From contig NC_044573.1 of NCBI RefSeq assembly GCF_901933205.1, positions 26,223,493 to 26,287,492 on the forward strand: 64,000 nucleotides of DNA, in the 5' to 3' direction. A program made the translations under genes and the position numbers. The DNA is from Camarhynchus parvulus (lineage: Eukaryota; Chordata; Aves; Passeriformes; Thraupidae). The notes under the pieces are model-generated. The model was given only the letters and a program-made list of their open reading frames with translations, made no database searches and was not told where the DNA came from. This document shows, in pieces, positions 36,501 through 48,364 of the stretch (the stretch's first letter is position 1; each line of letters opens with the position of its first letter).

Positions 36501-39500
36501 GCAGTGCACTAACCATTGTTTGAGTCGGCTAATGTGGGGTTTGTTGGCAAGGTACAACCAAAAGAGAACATTTAATGATGTAATATTGTACACACCTCTT
36601 CTGAGGCAAAAAAATAAAAGGAAAAATAGGTTGGGTTTCTGAGTTACCCGAATCCGTGCTACCAGACTTAGGACCTAAAGATCCAGCCAAAGGCAGAGGT
36701 ATTTCTGAAAGGGTGGGTAAGGAGATGATTTGCCTGTGTGTTTGGGGATTTTGAATTTAAGGCTCTCTTTCAAAATATTGGCACCAGATGCTTCAGAGGG
36801 AACAGGTGGTCGGTGGGTTGTTACCTTCCTCCTCTTTGGTACCAGCTAATGGGCCTGAGTGACACAGGGAAGATGATGCTGTACTTTGGAAGGCTGGCCA
36901 TGCCTGTGTTGATGTGCAGTGCAGTGCCTTTTCCTGCCCCTGCCTCGAGGCAGGCTCTGGCCTGCTGTCTTTTCCTGCATGTTTGCAGTGATAGTGTGTG
37001 CTGGACCCTTGTAAATGGATTTGCCTTTCCTGCATCTGTTGGCATGCCATCACACGTGCTCTTTCATAGTGTTTTCCTGAGTTTGTTCCTCCTACATCCT
37101 GAATGTCAGCATCTTCATGGCTTCTTGGAAACACTGTCTTGTGCTTTCTGTCTTCAGCATGCTCAGTTCATCCTGAAATTACAATCAGTATCAAAGATTA
37201 TCTTAGGCTTTATGTAAAGAAAAAGAAACCAGATCAATTTCATATAATGTGCCATTATTTTGATTCAGTGTTTAGATGAGCTAGAAATCCAAATATGTCC
37301 AAATATGTAATAGCAATTGTGGTAGCATGCTGTATATACAGCAGAGCTTCTCCTGAAAAAGGAGGGTAAAAATAAAGGGTCAGAAGTAAAACAAGCATTT
37401 ACCCTGTTGTTTGTAGTGCCAAGTGAAGTATATCAGTAATTTAGAACTCACTGAGACAATTTCAGTGTATTACTTCAGAAAATAATGACATTTTTACCTG
37501 TTATATTAGAACTTCTTGACATTATTTTCAAATGAAAAAAAATTCATGGTAAAAAGAATCATGGCAACACACAGGCATAGCAAGAACAGATGCTGATTAG
37601 GTCATCTTGTTAGTGACTTAAAAACACCACTGCAGATGGGTACAGAACTGACAGCCCATGCTGTATCACTGGTAAGTTGCACAAGCTGCTAGGGAACAAG
37701 AAGTGTGGACATTGAGAGATAAATCTGGGATCCTGGAAACTCTTATAGCAAGCTGAAACACTGTTCTGTTGTCAGTAACAGTCCAGGATGCCTGAAATAA
37801 AATCAATTTTTCATAACTTGTTGGCAAGAGATTTTGAAAGAAGTATCTGACATATTCTCAAGCTGTGTGCGAATCAAAAGGGGTATTACTCTGAAGTCCA
37901 CATGATCAAATGTTCAATTCATATGATAAAATATTATAAACCCTTCTTCAGGGGATTCAGCCAGTTAGCAGATGCTGCTTGACAGTTAAAATTGCAGCAG
38001 CAGAGGTGCAAACTTGGTGGCTTGTCTGCTGACAGCTGTGTAGCTAAGTTGGGAGTAAACCAATATTGGACATGACTTGTAATGTATTTAAGTTCCTAAT
38101 AATTTACCACCTACAGGGTATGAGATGGCTCAACTATTTTGTGTATTGAGCTATTTACAGAGATCCTGAGCTGGCATGCAAAACATCATGTGAGAGACTT
38201 TGTCTTAGAGTGTAGCAATAATACTGGATTTGAATGACTGGAAAAAGAAAGTTTTCCATATAAAGGAGGGTGATGGCACCAGAGGCTCCTGCAGCTCTGA
38301 GTTTTCAGTAATTTGCAGTGACAATTCTTTTCCCTTGTGGCCTATTTTTCTAGTTTTGCTTATTCCAGCTGCCTGTTTGTTCAGGTGAAATGTAAAGAAG
38401 GAGGAGGAGCTTTTTGGTCTTCTGAAGGCCATGTGCATGGCTGCTGGATGAATGTTGTGCCACAAAGGAGGGAAATTTTGCTTGCACTGTTTGGCATTGT
38501 GTTAATCACTGCTAATGTTAACATTGCTTCTAGTCTGTGTTCTCAGATTTTAAGTCAGGACAGCAAAGAACATGTGTTGACACTAAAGATTGTAAGTTTA
38601 AAGTAATTAGGAGAGTTTTTATCTTTTAGTTTCTATGACTTCTGTTTCTTTTATTTTCAAACTTAGGTCTTTCTGGCAGGAGCTTGTAGGGTAGAAACTT
38701 TAAAAAAAAAATACAGCTGAAAGCTGAAGTTTCCATGTAGCTGTCTGGACCAAAGCATTTTTAAAAAATGCCACAAATGAAGCAGTGCTGAATTGATTTT
38801 TGAACTTTCTCCCAAGTAACTACCGTTGATTTGTCTGCATGGTGCTTTTTGTGCTTGTGTTATAACTGTGTCACTTTAAAGGCTGATGTTTGATGAATTA
38901 CATGTTGCCTACTTTGCTGGTCCTATAAAATGCTCATGAAAGTTATGAACAGGACCAACCTCCAGCAGTCTGGGAGAAAGAAATGATTCACAGAGTATAA
39001 TCCATTATGGTTCTACCACCATAATTTTCTGAACACATTTTATTTCTGTTTCATTATTGCTTGCAAAGATTAATATGACCTGATCCCATTTTATTTTACT
39101 TTTGCATACAATTTTCTCATTTTTTCTATTACCCCTTTCTTTCTTTATTTCATCTTTGCATATGTGGGGAAAAAAGTTTACTTTACATTACATTAACTGT
39201 TAATTCACAAAACTCACCTTTGTGAAGATTTGCATCTAGGCAGTCATTCTGACTAAAATTTCCTGTCTGAAACAAGAAATTTGCATTTCAGTTAAAGAAA
39301 ACAGAATCTGTTTTGGTGTTTTCTGTTTTTACCATCACCATGGTATCTTAGCACATGGTAATTTTTTCAGGCTGAAAAAGAGCAAACCAAGTTTAATAAG
39401 AAAATAGAGACATATCACACATTTACTTGATAATGCCGAAGAGTTTAAGAATCCCCACATGGTAGACTTTTGATTAAAATTTGTATAAGTTCATTAACCC

Positions 39501-39572
39501 TGAGCTAATGTAGGTGAAAGTAAAAGATACTCACTCACCTACAACATTACTCTCTGAAATTTTTCCTGGCAG
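33547..39572. other. Non-coding single-copy stretch
   Basis: About 6 kb without a recognised gene. The plus frame 36,738-37,217 is open for 159 codons and the minus frame 36,793-37,134 overlaps it. Both lie in a GC-richer patch and show no domain. A 16-base perfect palindrome (CCTGCCTCGAGGCAGG) lies at 36,939-36,954. The plus frame 34,514-34,780 is likewise unrecognised. Confidence 0.5.
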
Positions 39573-39742
39573 AGGTGACGTCTGACATGCTGCACACCCA
39601 GTTAGCAGAGGAAATCAGTGTAACTTTGAGTTGTGATCATCCTGAAAATAATTACATGGATAAGCCTCCTGCAGGTATTCCCTGTTGCAAGTCCTCTCTC
39701 ACATTTTCATCAAAGAGCAGCCATAGGTTCAGTTTGGAGCAG
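39573..39742 (+). other. Exon-like block, unrecognised product
   Basis: A 170-base segment is preceded by TTTTTCCTGGCAG, a good splice-acceptor shape, and ends at CAG followed by GTATGC, a good donor shape. One frame stays open through the whole block, entering after two bases and reading VTSDMLHTQLAEEISVTLSC at its start. I recognise no protein family, and no partner exons were found nearby. Splice-like signals of this quality occur by chance in tens of kilobases, so this could be an exon of a long non-coding RNA, a coding exon of an unrecognised gene, or chance. Confidence 0.18.
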
Positions 39743-40093
39743 GTATGCCATGAAGGTTGCTATCATATGAGCAGAACACCTTGAGTCAGAGTTTCTTGAC
39801 ACTGGTACCCTTCTCTCCCATCCCCTCTTCTCTGGGAAGGGACAGTCCCTATAAAGAGAGCAGGTATTATAAAATGATCACAAAATCTGATTTATCAGAG
39901 TGTTTTGGGAAGGATGTGTGCTGAATGCAAAAGACAAGGAATTGAGTTTCTTGGTTGAAAAGAAAGTTGACAGGTTGAAAAGGAGATGCTTCTTCTCCTT
40001 TTGCCTTTATCTAAATCTGTGTGATTTGTCCTCCTACTGCACTGCCTTCATGGGTTTTGCACAGAGACTTCTAGTATTTGTAGGTTGTACTTA
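39743..40093. other. Short non-coding stretch
   Basis: Nothing recognised between the exon-like block and the SINE. The small plus frame 39,900-40,094 has no motif. Confidence 0.5.
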
Positions 40094-40232
40094 AAATCAC
40101 AGAATCAGAGAACAGTCTGGGTTGAAAGGGACTCAGCAGGATTGAGTCCCACTCTCTAGCTAATGGTCCACAAGGATCAAACCCATGACCTTGGCATTGC
40201 CAGCACCATGCTCCAACCAACACAGCCACTGG
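40094..40232 (-). mobile_element. tRNA-Ile/CR1 SINE, TguSINE1-type
   Basis: Read on the minus strand, the element begins with a tRNA-like head. An A-box-like TGGCTGTGTTGG (40,217-40,228) matches the tRNA A-box consensus at 11 of 12 positions. Then comes GGAGCATGGTGCTGGCAATGCC, close to the D-arm/anticodon part of tRNA-Ile but with the anticodon region changed. A B-box-like GGTTTGATCC (40,174-40,183) follows, one C-to-T change from the consensus. The tail then switches to a CR1-like 3' end, GTCCCTTTCAACCCAGACTG, finishing TGATTCTGTGATTTT. This head-plus-tail structure is that of TguSINE1-type passerine SINEs, transcribed by RNA polymerase III and moved by CR1 enzymes. The copy appears nearly full length (about 139 bases) but mutated, so it is unlikely to be active. 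No target-site duplication is obvious. Confidence 0.85.
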
Positions 40233-43200
40233 AATCATGTGAACACCAAAAATGCACAAAACCTAGCATCAATTTTCTGCTCTGAGCTTGCCTAAGACTG
40301 ATATTCTTTTTCCATTGCTTCGTCACTGTCTTAATTCCTGTTTTGAAGTGGGAAAGTTGTAGATTGGGATGACTAGATTAGCCAGGTGTATAATAATTTT
40401 ACTGTAAACGATTATGAAAAAAAATTAGGTAGGGTAGGAATGACAGAAATAAAACAAAGATTGAAGATTGTGGGTCAAAAAAGATGCATTTCCAACGGTT
40501 AATCTGACTTTAAAAAGGATTGGGTATAGAAAGAGAAACTGTGGAATAAGGAAAAGCGTAATCTAATTTAAATATTCAAAGTTGAATAAAACTTCTAACA
40601 TCTAGATTAATTATGAAACAATGCTTGGAAATATACAGGAGTACAGACACTTTGAATGGAAAAAAATCATCATTGTTATGTTTACTAGAATGTCAACCTC
40701 GGGGCTGTTGGCAGACTGCTTTAACTAATTTATGCTTTTGTATTTCAGACTGATAATAATCCTTGCTTCAGAACTTTCTGCAGTATTTGTAACCATCTTT
40801 CCCAGATTCCCCAATCTCTTAAGTAACCTAGATTGTTATGTAAACAGGGATTCTATTCTATTCTACAGTGACAGATCTATTTCAGTGTGGATATGCTGGG
40901 ACTATGTTTTTCTACCATAGGAAACATTCAGTTTTGACTGTCTGCATTATGGAAGGTAAATTTAGATGATACTCTGAGCAGTACAGGCTGAAAAACTTTC
41001 TTTGCAACAAATTCTGGAAAGTGGGTCTTAGTTTCCTCTGGGGACATTTGCAAATTCGTGTGACATCTGTAATACCGTTTATGCAAGTCTCATCCCTAGA
41101 GCAAAGAGGATTTGTATTGTAGTTATGATTTGTTATGAGATTTAAAATATCAACAGTCTCAATGAAAGTGGATCAGATTGGATGGCTTAGAGGAAGCTCA
41201 CTCTCTGCATGATGATTTCCTTCTGTGGTGAGTCTTCAACTGTTCTGAGAAAAACTGGTGTTGGCAAGTGGAAAAATGGTGGCTTTTCCATTGGTAATTT
41301 CTAAGCCTTGGCACTACACTAAAAGGCAGAGGAAGGGAACCTGGGAAGCTGGTACTCTGGAGGGTGAAAGTTAGAGAAGTAGGTGAGAGATTGCCTCTTT
41401 AGCATGTGCAATGCTGCTAGTCCTTCTTTGGTGTAGGAATCCCACTAACTGGCAGATATCCAGACTGGGATGTGGGATGTTTGTGGTGTACTGCTGCAGA
41501 CTTTGATCTGAAAATGAGAACTTCATGAGGTGAAGTGGAACCTACAAGCTGAAATGCAGTGTGAGGTTTCACAACATTAAGCAAGTCAGCTTAGGGACTG
41601 CTGTAATGCAGGCAGCAAAATAATAAACATAGCTGATCAAGATAGTTCCTAGAAATTAGCAGAACATAGCTTTAATTCAGTGGCTTTCCCCACTAACTCA
41701 AGTGTGGCTTAGCTATGCCACAGGAAGCTGCGCTGTTTATGTCTCTGATTTAATACTATCTTCAGGTGCCATGAGGGTGAACATACATAAAAGAGTATAT
41801 AGATTAACAAGGGGCATTAAACTTTGTGGAGCAGAACAGAAGAAGATTGTCTAAGCATTGAGCATTTTTAAAAAAATGTACAAGCTTCATTCTGTGTGAC
41901 CTTTTTTATTGCAAGGCTTAAATAAAAGAATAGAGCTTATGTTTTATCCTTTGGGATGATGGAGCTGAAGTGTAGATACCAGAAAAATTTTCTATTATCC
42001 TATCAAAAGAACTTGGACCTTGACTAAAAGAAGAGATAAGACCTTTCATGTGAGCCTTATCTGTAGGTCTCTTTATCTGCTTCATCAGTTGGGATAGCTT
42101 CTGAATAAGACAAATGGGAAACATTTTACCCATGTTAGGCAGGTAATGCATCTCTTGGCTTTTGAAGAAGTGGTAATATAAAGGAAGTTAAATTTGAAGG
42201 ATGAAGGAGGTTTTGTCATGTTTGTTCCCCATCTACAGCCTGAGCCTCTCTTTGAGTTTCTACATGAGTTTCTCTTGAGTTTCTTCTTTGTTGACAAGGA
42301 AAAGATTAAAACTAAAATTTAAGAACTGAAGGATGAGGTATGTTCAGCAAGGTAATGTAATAATGAGAATTGTTTTCTTCCAGTTGCAATTGTTAAAAAA
42401 AGGTTCATCCCCTTGTAAACTGCACTGACTTCAAGAAGACCAGCTTCAATATTAGAGGTGATAATGCAGGTATTCAGCCAGGAGAGGTGTTCCGATTTTC
42501 TTTGTTAGGAGGTTGAACTTAGGAGCTAAACTGGAATGCAAGGTTTCCCGTAGAGCCAGTAAGTCAGAGTGTGCCTTTGCAGAACAACTCAGAAAAAGAG
42601 TTGTGTATCTCTATACCAGTCTCATAGAGAAAGTAGGTGCCTAACACAGACAACCAAATTTAGATGTCTAAAAAAGACTGTGTGAATACTATCCTAGAGT
42701 GTATGTTGCCATAGACACAAGGAAGACAATCTGCATCCCGTGAAGTATTTCTGCCTCATACTGATTTCATTGAATAACTGTTGGAGTGTTTGGTCTTCGG
42801 TGAAAACAGCATTATCAGTCCAGTCAGGGCATTGGCAATTTTTGTGTATATGAATATGATTGGACTTTTTGGTAACAGAGCTAATGAAAAATATAACTAC
42901 TAAAGCCTCTTTCAGTGAAGTCCTGCCTAATTTCACCCACCAAAAACTGGGAGTGAGAGAGTACTCATGTAGGCTTCTAATGTGCCTTTTTCATGAAATG
43001 TCTTTTACGCCACCTTTGTTATCCTTTATTTTTACTGCAGCCACGTTGCATCTCTTTTCCTGTACTGTGCCAGATGTGTGATGTTCAGTCCCTCTCTGCA
43101 TATTTTTTATTTAATGGAAAAGGGAAAACTTTCCCCCTACCCTGTTCCTCGTGAAATAGGAATGCTAATTAGTATAAATTCTTTGCCAAGGGCCTGGTGT

Positions 43201-46200
43201 TAGGAGGAATTTACGCCTCTTCCAGTAAGGTTATATTGTTATTGTTCCTAACAAAGATTTACCTTACTTCTTTAGAAAAGCAGTTGTTACTGGCAACAGC
43301 CTGAGTATATTATGAAATAGACCACCCGTCTGCTTAATGTGCCATGTTAAGTGACTGCTGTGTGATATTTACAGCCACATCTCTTGTACCATATGAGAGC
43401 AGTTTTTAATTAGAAAATTTAGGGCCTGTTTGTTATCGCTATGTTGACTTCGACAGAATTACCTCTGGCACCTTGTTTACACGGAGAGGTCAGTGAATTG
43501 CTGAACCTGCTGTCTGGTCAGATGGGAATCACAGCCCTCCCTCAGCAGCACAGGAGCCCTTGGTATTTTCTGGATGCTGAGCAACCTTTCTAACCGATGT
43601 CTTCAAGGCTCTACATCTGTTCTTGTAAAACTATTGCGAGTGATGTTTGCAGAATTAAATCAATATAAAATTTATCTATGGCTTAGCAAGGTCACTGACC
43701 AACCAGCTTGTGTGTAGTGATTAAGTTTTACTTTCTAAAGGCTTACTAAAAGATAAAATTTATATTTCATCATCAGTAAATTATTTTGAATCTCAAAATT
43801 TAAGCTCTTCAAGCCAGGCTGGGAGACCTTATCACAGCTGTATATATTGCATAACCCCCCAGAGTGCGGGTTCTGTAGTTTATGCAGAAATCAGCCCTTG
43901 GGAAGTAGGATAGAGTCTCTAACTAACAGTTGTGTTACAGTCAAAACACATCTTGCATCTTCGTAGCAGACCTGACCAAATTTCTTGTCTGCAGGATTTT
44001 TAGTTTCCAGTTAAGTAAGATGGTTTAGCTAGAGATGATGCCAAATATTTTTTAATGTACTGATGGGTCCCTTGTGGCCTCGTTCAGTTGCACTGTTGTT
44101 CACATTGCACTATTGCACTTGGTTGTGGGCAGACAACAGCTTTCTCTCTCCAGCAAGGATGCATACCCTCCTTTTCCAAAGTGTACAGCAGTAAGCAGGG
44201 GTGGGAGAAAGGAGGAGAGAAGCAGGTGACTGTGAATGTGCGTTCAAAATATTTATTTGTCTGACTTCTTTGAATTAGGGATTAGAGAATAGATTATTAA
44301 ATTGTTTCTCTGGTGCTGCTGAGTATTGACAAGAAAATATAAACCTTTTTTTTTCTCATAACAAATGAGACCAGTGGTACATTACAGCTGGCCTTGCTGG
44401 GGGCAAAAGGCACAACACTGCTTTTGTAATTCGATTTTGTACAAATCTCACAGTATATCAACACTGTGTATGGATCAACCAGTTGCACAAGATAAACAAA
44501 GAAAGTTGCATTTCTAAAGTTTCACAAGCCTTATAATAAATTAATTTGAAATATACAACAAATAAGGTGCAAGTCTTATAGCTTGACTGTCACTTCTGTT
44601 TAATGGGAGCCTCTTTTCAACAAACTAAATTACCATGTGGCTGCTACCAAGCACCAGTAATTTCATGCCCAGCACCCATGTGAAAACTCTTGTCATTGGT
44701 TGTGTTTTGCTTTTGACCACCAAAAGCCTCAGCCACTATTGTGTTTGCTGTGGCTACATGTGCAGCAACCACAGAAAGTTGTTTCAAACCACTGGTCAAA
44801 ATTCTGTTTCTGCTGGTCATAGCTTTAACATGATTTTTTGTTTGTGCTCTTGTGTTCACTTTGGCTTTCAGAATACAGTGAGATAACATTATGTTTTTGA
44901 GAAAGGATTTTTTAAATTTCACCACTAGTAGGAATGGATGACTGACTGTTTCCTTAGCTCTGAATTTGGACAGTGAAGCTAGAGCAACAGGTATCATTAA
45001 TAATTGCTGGGTTTGATATGCTGTAGGACTCCAGGTACTGTAGCAGCCTGAAAATGTGAATAATTTGGCTTGTGGTTCATACTCAGAACTGGGAAAATCT
45101 CCAAACCGAAATTTCCAGTGGAAGATATTAACACAGTAAAAGTGACTAAAGAAAATTTCATTTGGACATGAAGTGTTACCCTCTGTTGAGACAGCTGTGT
45201 CTCACTGTGTCTGAATGTCCTTTGAAATCTTGCTCTGCTGTAACAGTAGGATGTTCTGTCAAATGCACATTGGGAGGGTTTGGGAGTTTACCTCACTCTA
45301 TCTTCTCTGCTACCACCTTCAGTCTATCCTTTTCCCTATCAAATTCTGAACAAGCTGTCAGAGAACACATACTCCTGAAAACCCACTATTACTAAAGAAA
45401 AGATTATACTGCAAGGTGGGACAGAGAAATGAGCATGAAGATACTTCATAATATCTGTCAAATTATGTTATGAGGCTGAGAATGAAGCCTTGCTTAGCAT
45501 GGTGAAAAAACACCTTTGCAGGCTGAAGCAGGACTACAGTAATTACTGCCCATTGCAGTGAGGACTGTGACTACCCTGAGAGGCTGCTCTCATAAATCTG
45601 CCGTCTCTAAAAACTGCTTTGTTGAGTATGGGTTGTCTTTGTGGGGGATCTGAATTAGTGCTGGAAAATGCAACATCCACTACCAGAGAAAATGCTGAAC
45701 TGGATTTCAGTAATTTATTGTGCCATTTTCCTAACCTCTTGAGGTCCAGAGAAAATATCTCTTCACTCTACCTTTGCCTTCTTAACCTTGAGCTGTGCTG
45801 TGTAGTCTCTGATGGGCATATGCAGAGCTGCAGATGAGATTCTGAATGTAATCTCTCGAGGTTTAACAGATTTTTTCTTTCCCTATTAGAAGATGATAAT
45901 GCTAAAAAATGATGACTGTTGTTTAATACCCATAATCTGTGGCTGTCTGGATCTTGAAGGTAGAGTTTAGCTGTTAACACCTGCTAGCTAATGAGGCAGT
46001 TAACAATGTTTTGTGTTACTCCATCATTATACTCTTACTCTGTCCAATGGGAAGCTTGTTCCTCATCCACTCCTGGGATAGCCCAGCTGGACTCCTGTTA
46101 TCTCCCTTTGGGAGCTCCCAACCTTGTTTGCTGTGCCTTATGTGTGGAGCAGATATGAAGTGGTTGACTGTGGGTGTGGGATCATCCTGGAGCAAATCCT

Positions 46201-46605
46201 TGACTCACCTTGTTTCCTACTGTGGGACCTTATCCTACCCCTGGGACTGAGGTGAATCAAACAGCAAACTTGTCCAAAAAGGCTGAGCAATACAGGTGCA
46301 ATTTGACTGCTGGAAGGCAAGTCAAAATTTGAGGTGCAGGTCCACATAAAAGATCATGGGTTTTTAAAGAAAACAGTGGACCTCCAAGTTGGAAGATTGC
46401 TGGATAACTGGCAGGTTTTACTGTAAGTGGGCACTTAGTTTGGAAAAGAAGTTACCTGACTGTGATGTTGTTTGGTGTGTGTTTCTGCTTTAAGAGGAGA
46501 CATGCAAGATAGAGGTATTGGCAGAGACATGCACACTAAATTTATTTATTACTAGATGAACATTATCATTCTTTAAGAGCAAAAGGCAGTGCAAATACTA
46601 TATCA
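40233..46605. other. Non-coding single-copy stretch
   Basis: About 6.4 kb without a recognised gene. The frames 44,635-44,886 (plus) and 44,644-44,997 (minus) face each other and lack domains. The segment about 43,130-43,720 is of mixed composition without low-complexity runs and could be a conserved non-coding element, but nothing in the sequence alone proves this. Confidence 0.45.
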
Positions 46606-46650
46606 GCCCCTTATGGGATGGGGTGGTTGCCTCACAATCAAGGACATAGG

Positions 46651-48025
46651 GCAGAGGTGTTTAATGCTTTCTTTGCCTCTATCTTCAACACTGATGATGG
46701 GCTGAGGAGTCCCAGAGACCAGAGCTGGAGGACCAGGACTGTGAGAATACTCAAATCCCAGCTGACCCTGAAATTGTGAGGGATCTGCTGTTCCAGCTGG
46801 TTCCCTGTAAATCTCTGGGGCCTGATGGGATTCATCTGAGAATACTTAAAGAGCTGGCTGATGTTATTGCAAAATCTCTATCAATTATTTTTGAATGGGT
46901 TTGGGAATCTGAAGGGGTCCCAGTTCACTGGAAGCTGGTGAACATTGTTCCAATTTTCAAGAAGGGCAAGGAGGAGAGCCCTGGAAACTACAGGCCCATC
47001 AGTCTCACTTCAGTGCCTGCTAAGGTTATGAAGAAGATTATTCTGGGACGTATTGAAAAGCACCTGAAGGACAATGCTATTACTGGCCACAGCACAGCTT
47101 CATGAGGGGAAAGTCCTGTTTGTCAAACCTGATTTTCTTTTATGACAAGGTGGCACAACTGGTGGATCAAGGGAGACAATAGATGTAATCTTTCTGAATT
47201 TCAGGAAAGCTTTTGATACCGTTTCTTAAAGGATTCTTTTGGACAAAATGTCCAGAATTCAGCTGCATCAATGAACACGTGATGGGTGAGCAGCTGGCTC
47301 ACAGGTTGGGCACAGAGGGTTCCGGTGAATGGGGTGACATCAGTCTGGCAATCTGTCACTATTGGGGTTCCTCAGGGTTCCAACTCCAGCCCTGTGTTCT
47401 TCAACATCTCCATAAACAATTTTGATGGGGATTGAAGGGATGTTAAGTAAGTTTGCAGATGATACAGAACTGGGAGGAGCTGTTGACTCACTCAAAGGCA
47501 GAGACCCTGCAAAGAGACCTCAGCAAATTAGAGGACTGGGCAATCACCAACTGAACGAAGTTAAAAAAAGGGAAAGTGCTGGATTCTACACATGGGACAG
47601 GGCAACTGTGGATGTACGGAGAGACTAGGGAATGGGACACTGGAAGCAGTGCCAGGGAAAGGATCCTGGTGGTCCTGGTCAATGACAAGGTGAATCTGAG
47701 CCAGCAGTGCCCTGGCAGCCAGGAAGGGCAGCGGTACCTGGGGTGGGTGTATCAGGCACAGCATCACAGCTGGGCAAGGGAGGGCATTGTCCTGCTCTGC
47801 TCTGACCTGGGGCAGCTTCACCTTCAGTGCTGGGGGCAGTTCTGGGATCCACATATAAAAAACGACATTATTACTGTCTAGAGGAGGTGTATTGGTTTGG
47901 CACAGACTGGTGCCAAACCAGTACAGGAGGGCAACGAGGACAGTGAAAGCCCTTGAGGGGAAGTCCTGTGAGGAACAGTTGAGGTCATTTGGTCTGTTCA
48001 GCCTGGAGGAGACTGGGGACAGACC
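46651..48025 (+). pseudogene. CR1 ORF2 remnant (reverse transcriptase)
   Basis: This is the remains of the CR1 ORF2 polyprotein, which in intact copies carries endonuclease and reverse-transcriptase domains that copy CR1 RNA at a chromosomal nick. The longest intact piece, 46,776-47,105, includes SLGPDGIHLRILKELADVI, PIFKKGKEESPGNYRPISLT and KVMKKIILGRIEKHLKDN, the fingers part of the domain. A frame change near 47,095 is followed by GKSCLSN-type sequence, then another near 47,177. The motif-A region at 47,191-47,226 reads FLNFRKAFDTVS, with Asn (47,197-47,199) where catalytic Asp is expected, and a TAA stop follows at 47,227. The catalytic FADD box survives at 47,452-47,463. Later pieces, such as NLSQQCPGSQ near 47,690 and EEQLRSFGLFSLEE near 47,970, are in shifted frames. 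No active enzyme can be made. Confidence 0.93.
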
Positions 48026-48364
48026 TCATTGCAGTCCGAACTTCCTAATGAGAGCAAGAGGAGGGGCAGACACTGATGGTGACTCTGTGGTGACAGTGAC
48101 AGGACCTGAGGGAATGGCCTGAAGTTGTGCCAGGGGAGGTTTGGGTTGGATATTAGAAAAAAGGTTCTTCAGCCAGAGGGTGGCTGAGCATTGGAACAGG
48201 CTCCCCAGGGAAGTGCTCACAGCACCAAGTCTGACAGAGTTCAGGAGCCTTTAGACAATGCTCTCAGACACATGGTGTGATTCTTGGGGTCTCCTGTGCA
48301 GGGCCAGGAGAGAGACTCAATGAGCCTGATAGGACCCTTTCAATTCAGCATATTCTGTGATTCT
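48026..48364 (+). other. CR1 3' untranslated region
   Basis: The non-coding end of the CR1 copy corresponds, in opposite orientation, to the whole fragment at 4,169-4,340. Both carry the GGAACAGGCTCCCC and GTGCAGGGCCAGGAG blocks and the terminal ATTCTGTGATTCT. In intact elements this end is recognised by the reverse transcriptase, and the SINE at 40.1 kb has a related tail. Confidence 0.88.

Larger units (their letters stand above)
46606..48364 (+). mobile_element. CR1 LINE, 5'-truncated and decayed
   Basis: This is the 3' part of an avian CR1 retrotransposon. From about 46,651 a frame reads AEVFNAFFASIFNTDDGL, followed by the reverse-transcriptase region, the C-terminal part (ending near FGLFSLEETGD, about 48,020) and a 3' untranslated region. 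That region contains GGCTGAGCATTGGAACAGGC and GTGCAGGGCCAGGAG and ends ATTCTGTGATTCT at 48,364, the CR1 terminal repeat. It has lost its 5' half (ORF1 and the endonuclease part of ORF2). Frame changes, stops and small deletions show that it is long dead. The 5' edge is approximate: similarity fades upstream of 46,650. Confidence 0.95.

Noticed and set aside
36738..37217. 159-codon frame as a membrane protein gene
   Set aside because: It is hydrophobic and cysteine-rich as expected from T-rich DNA, has an opposing open frame, and no splice or promoter context.
40165..40232. A functional tRNA-Ile gene
   Set aside because: The anticodon region is altered, the acceptor stem is not preserved and the sequence continues into a CR1-like tail, so it is a SINE head.
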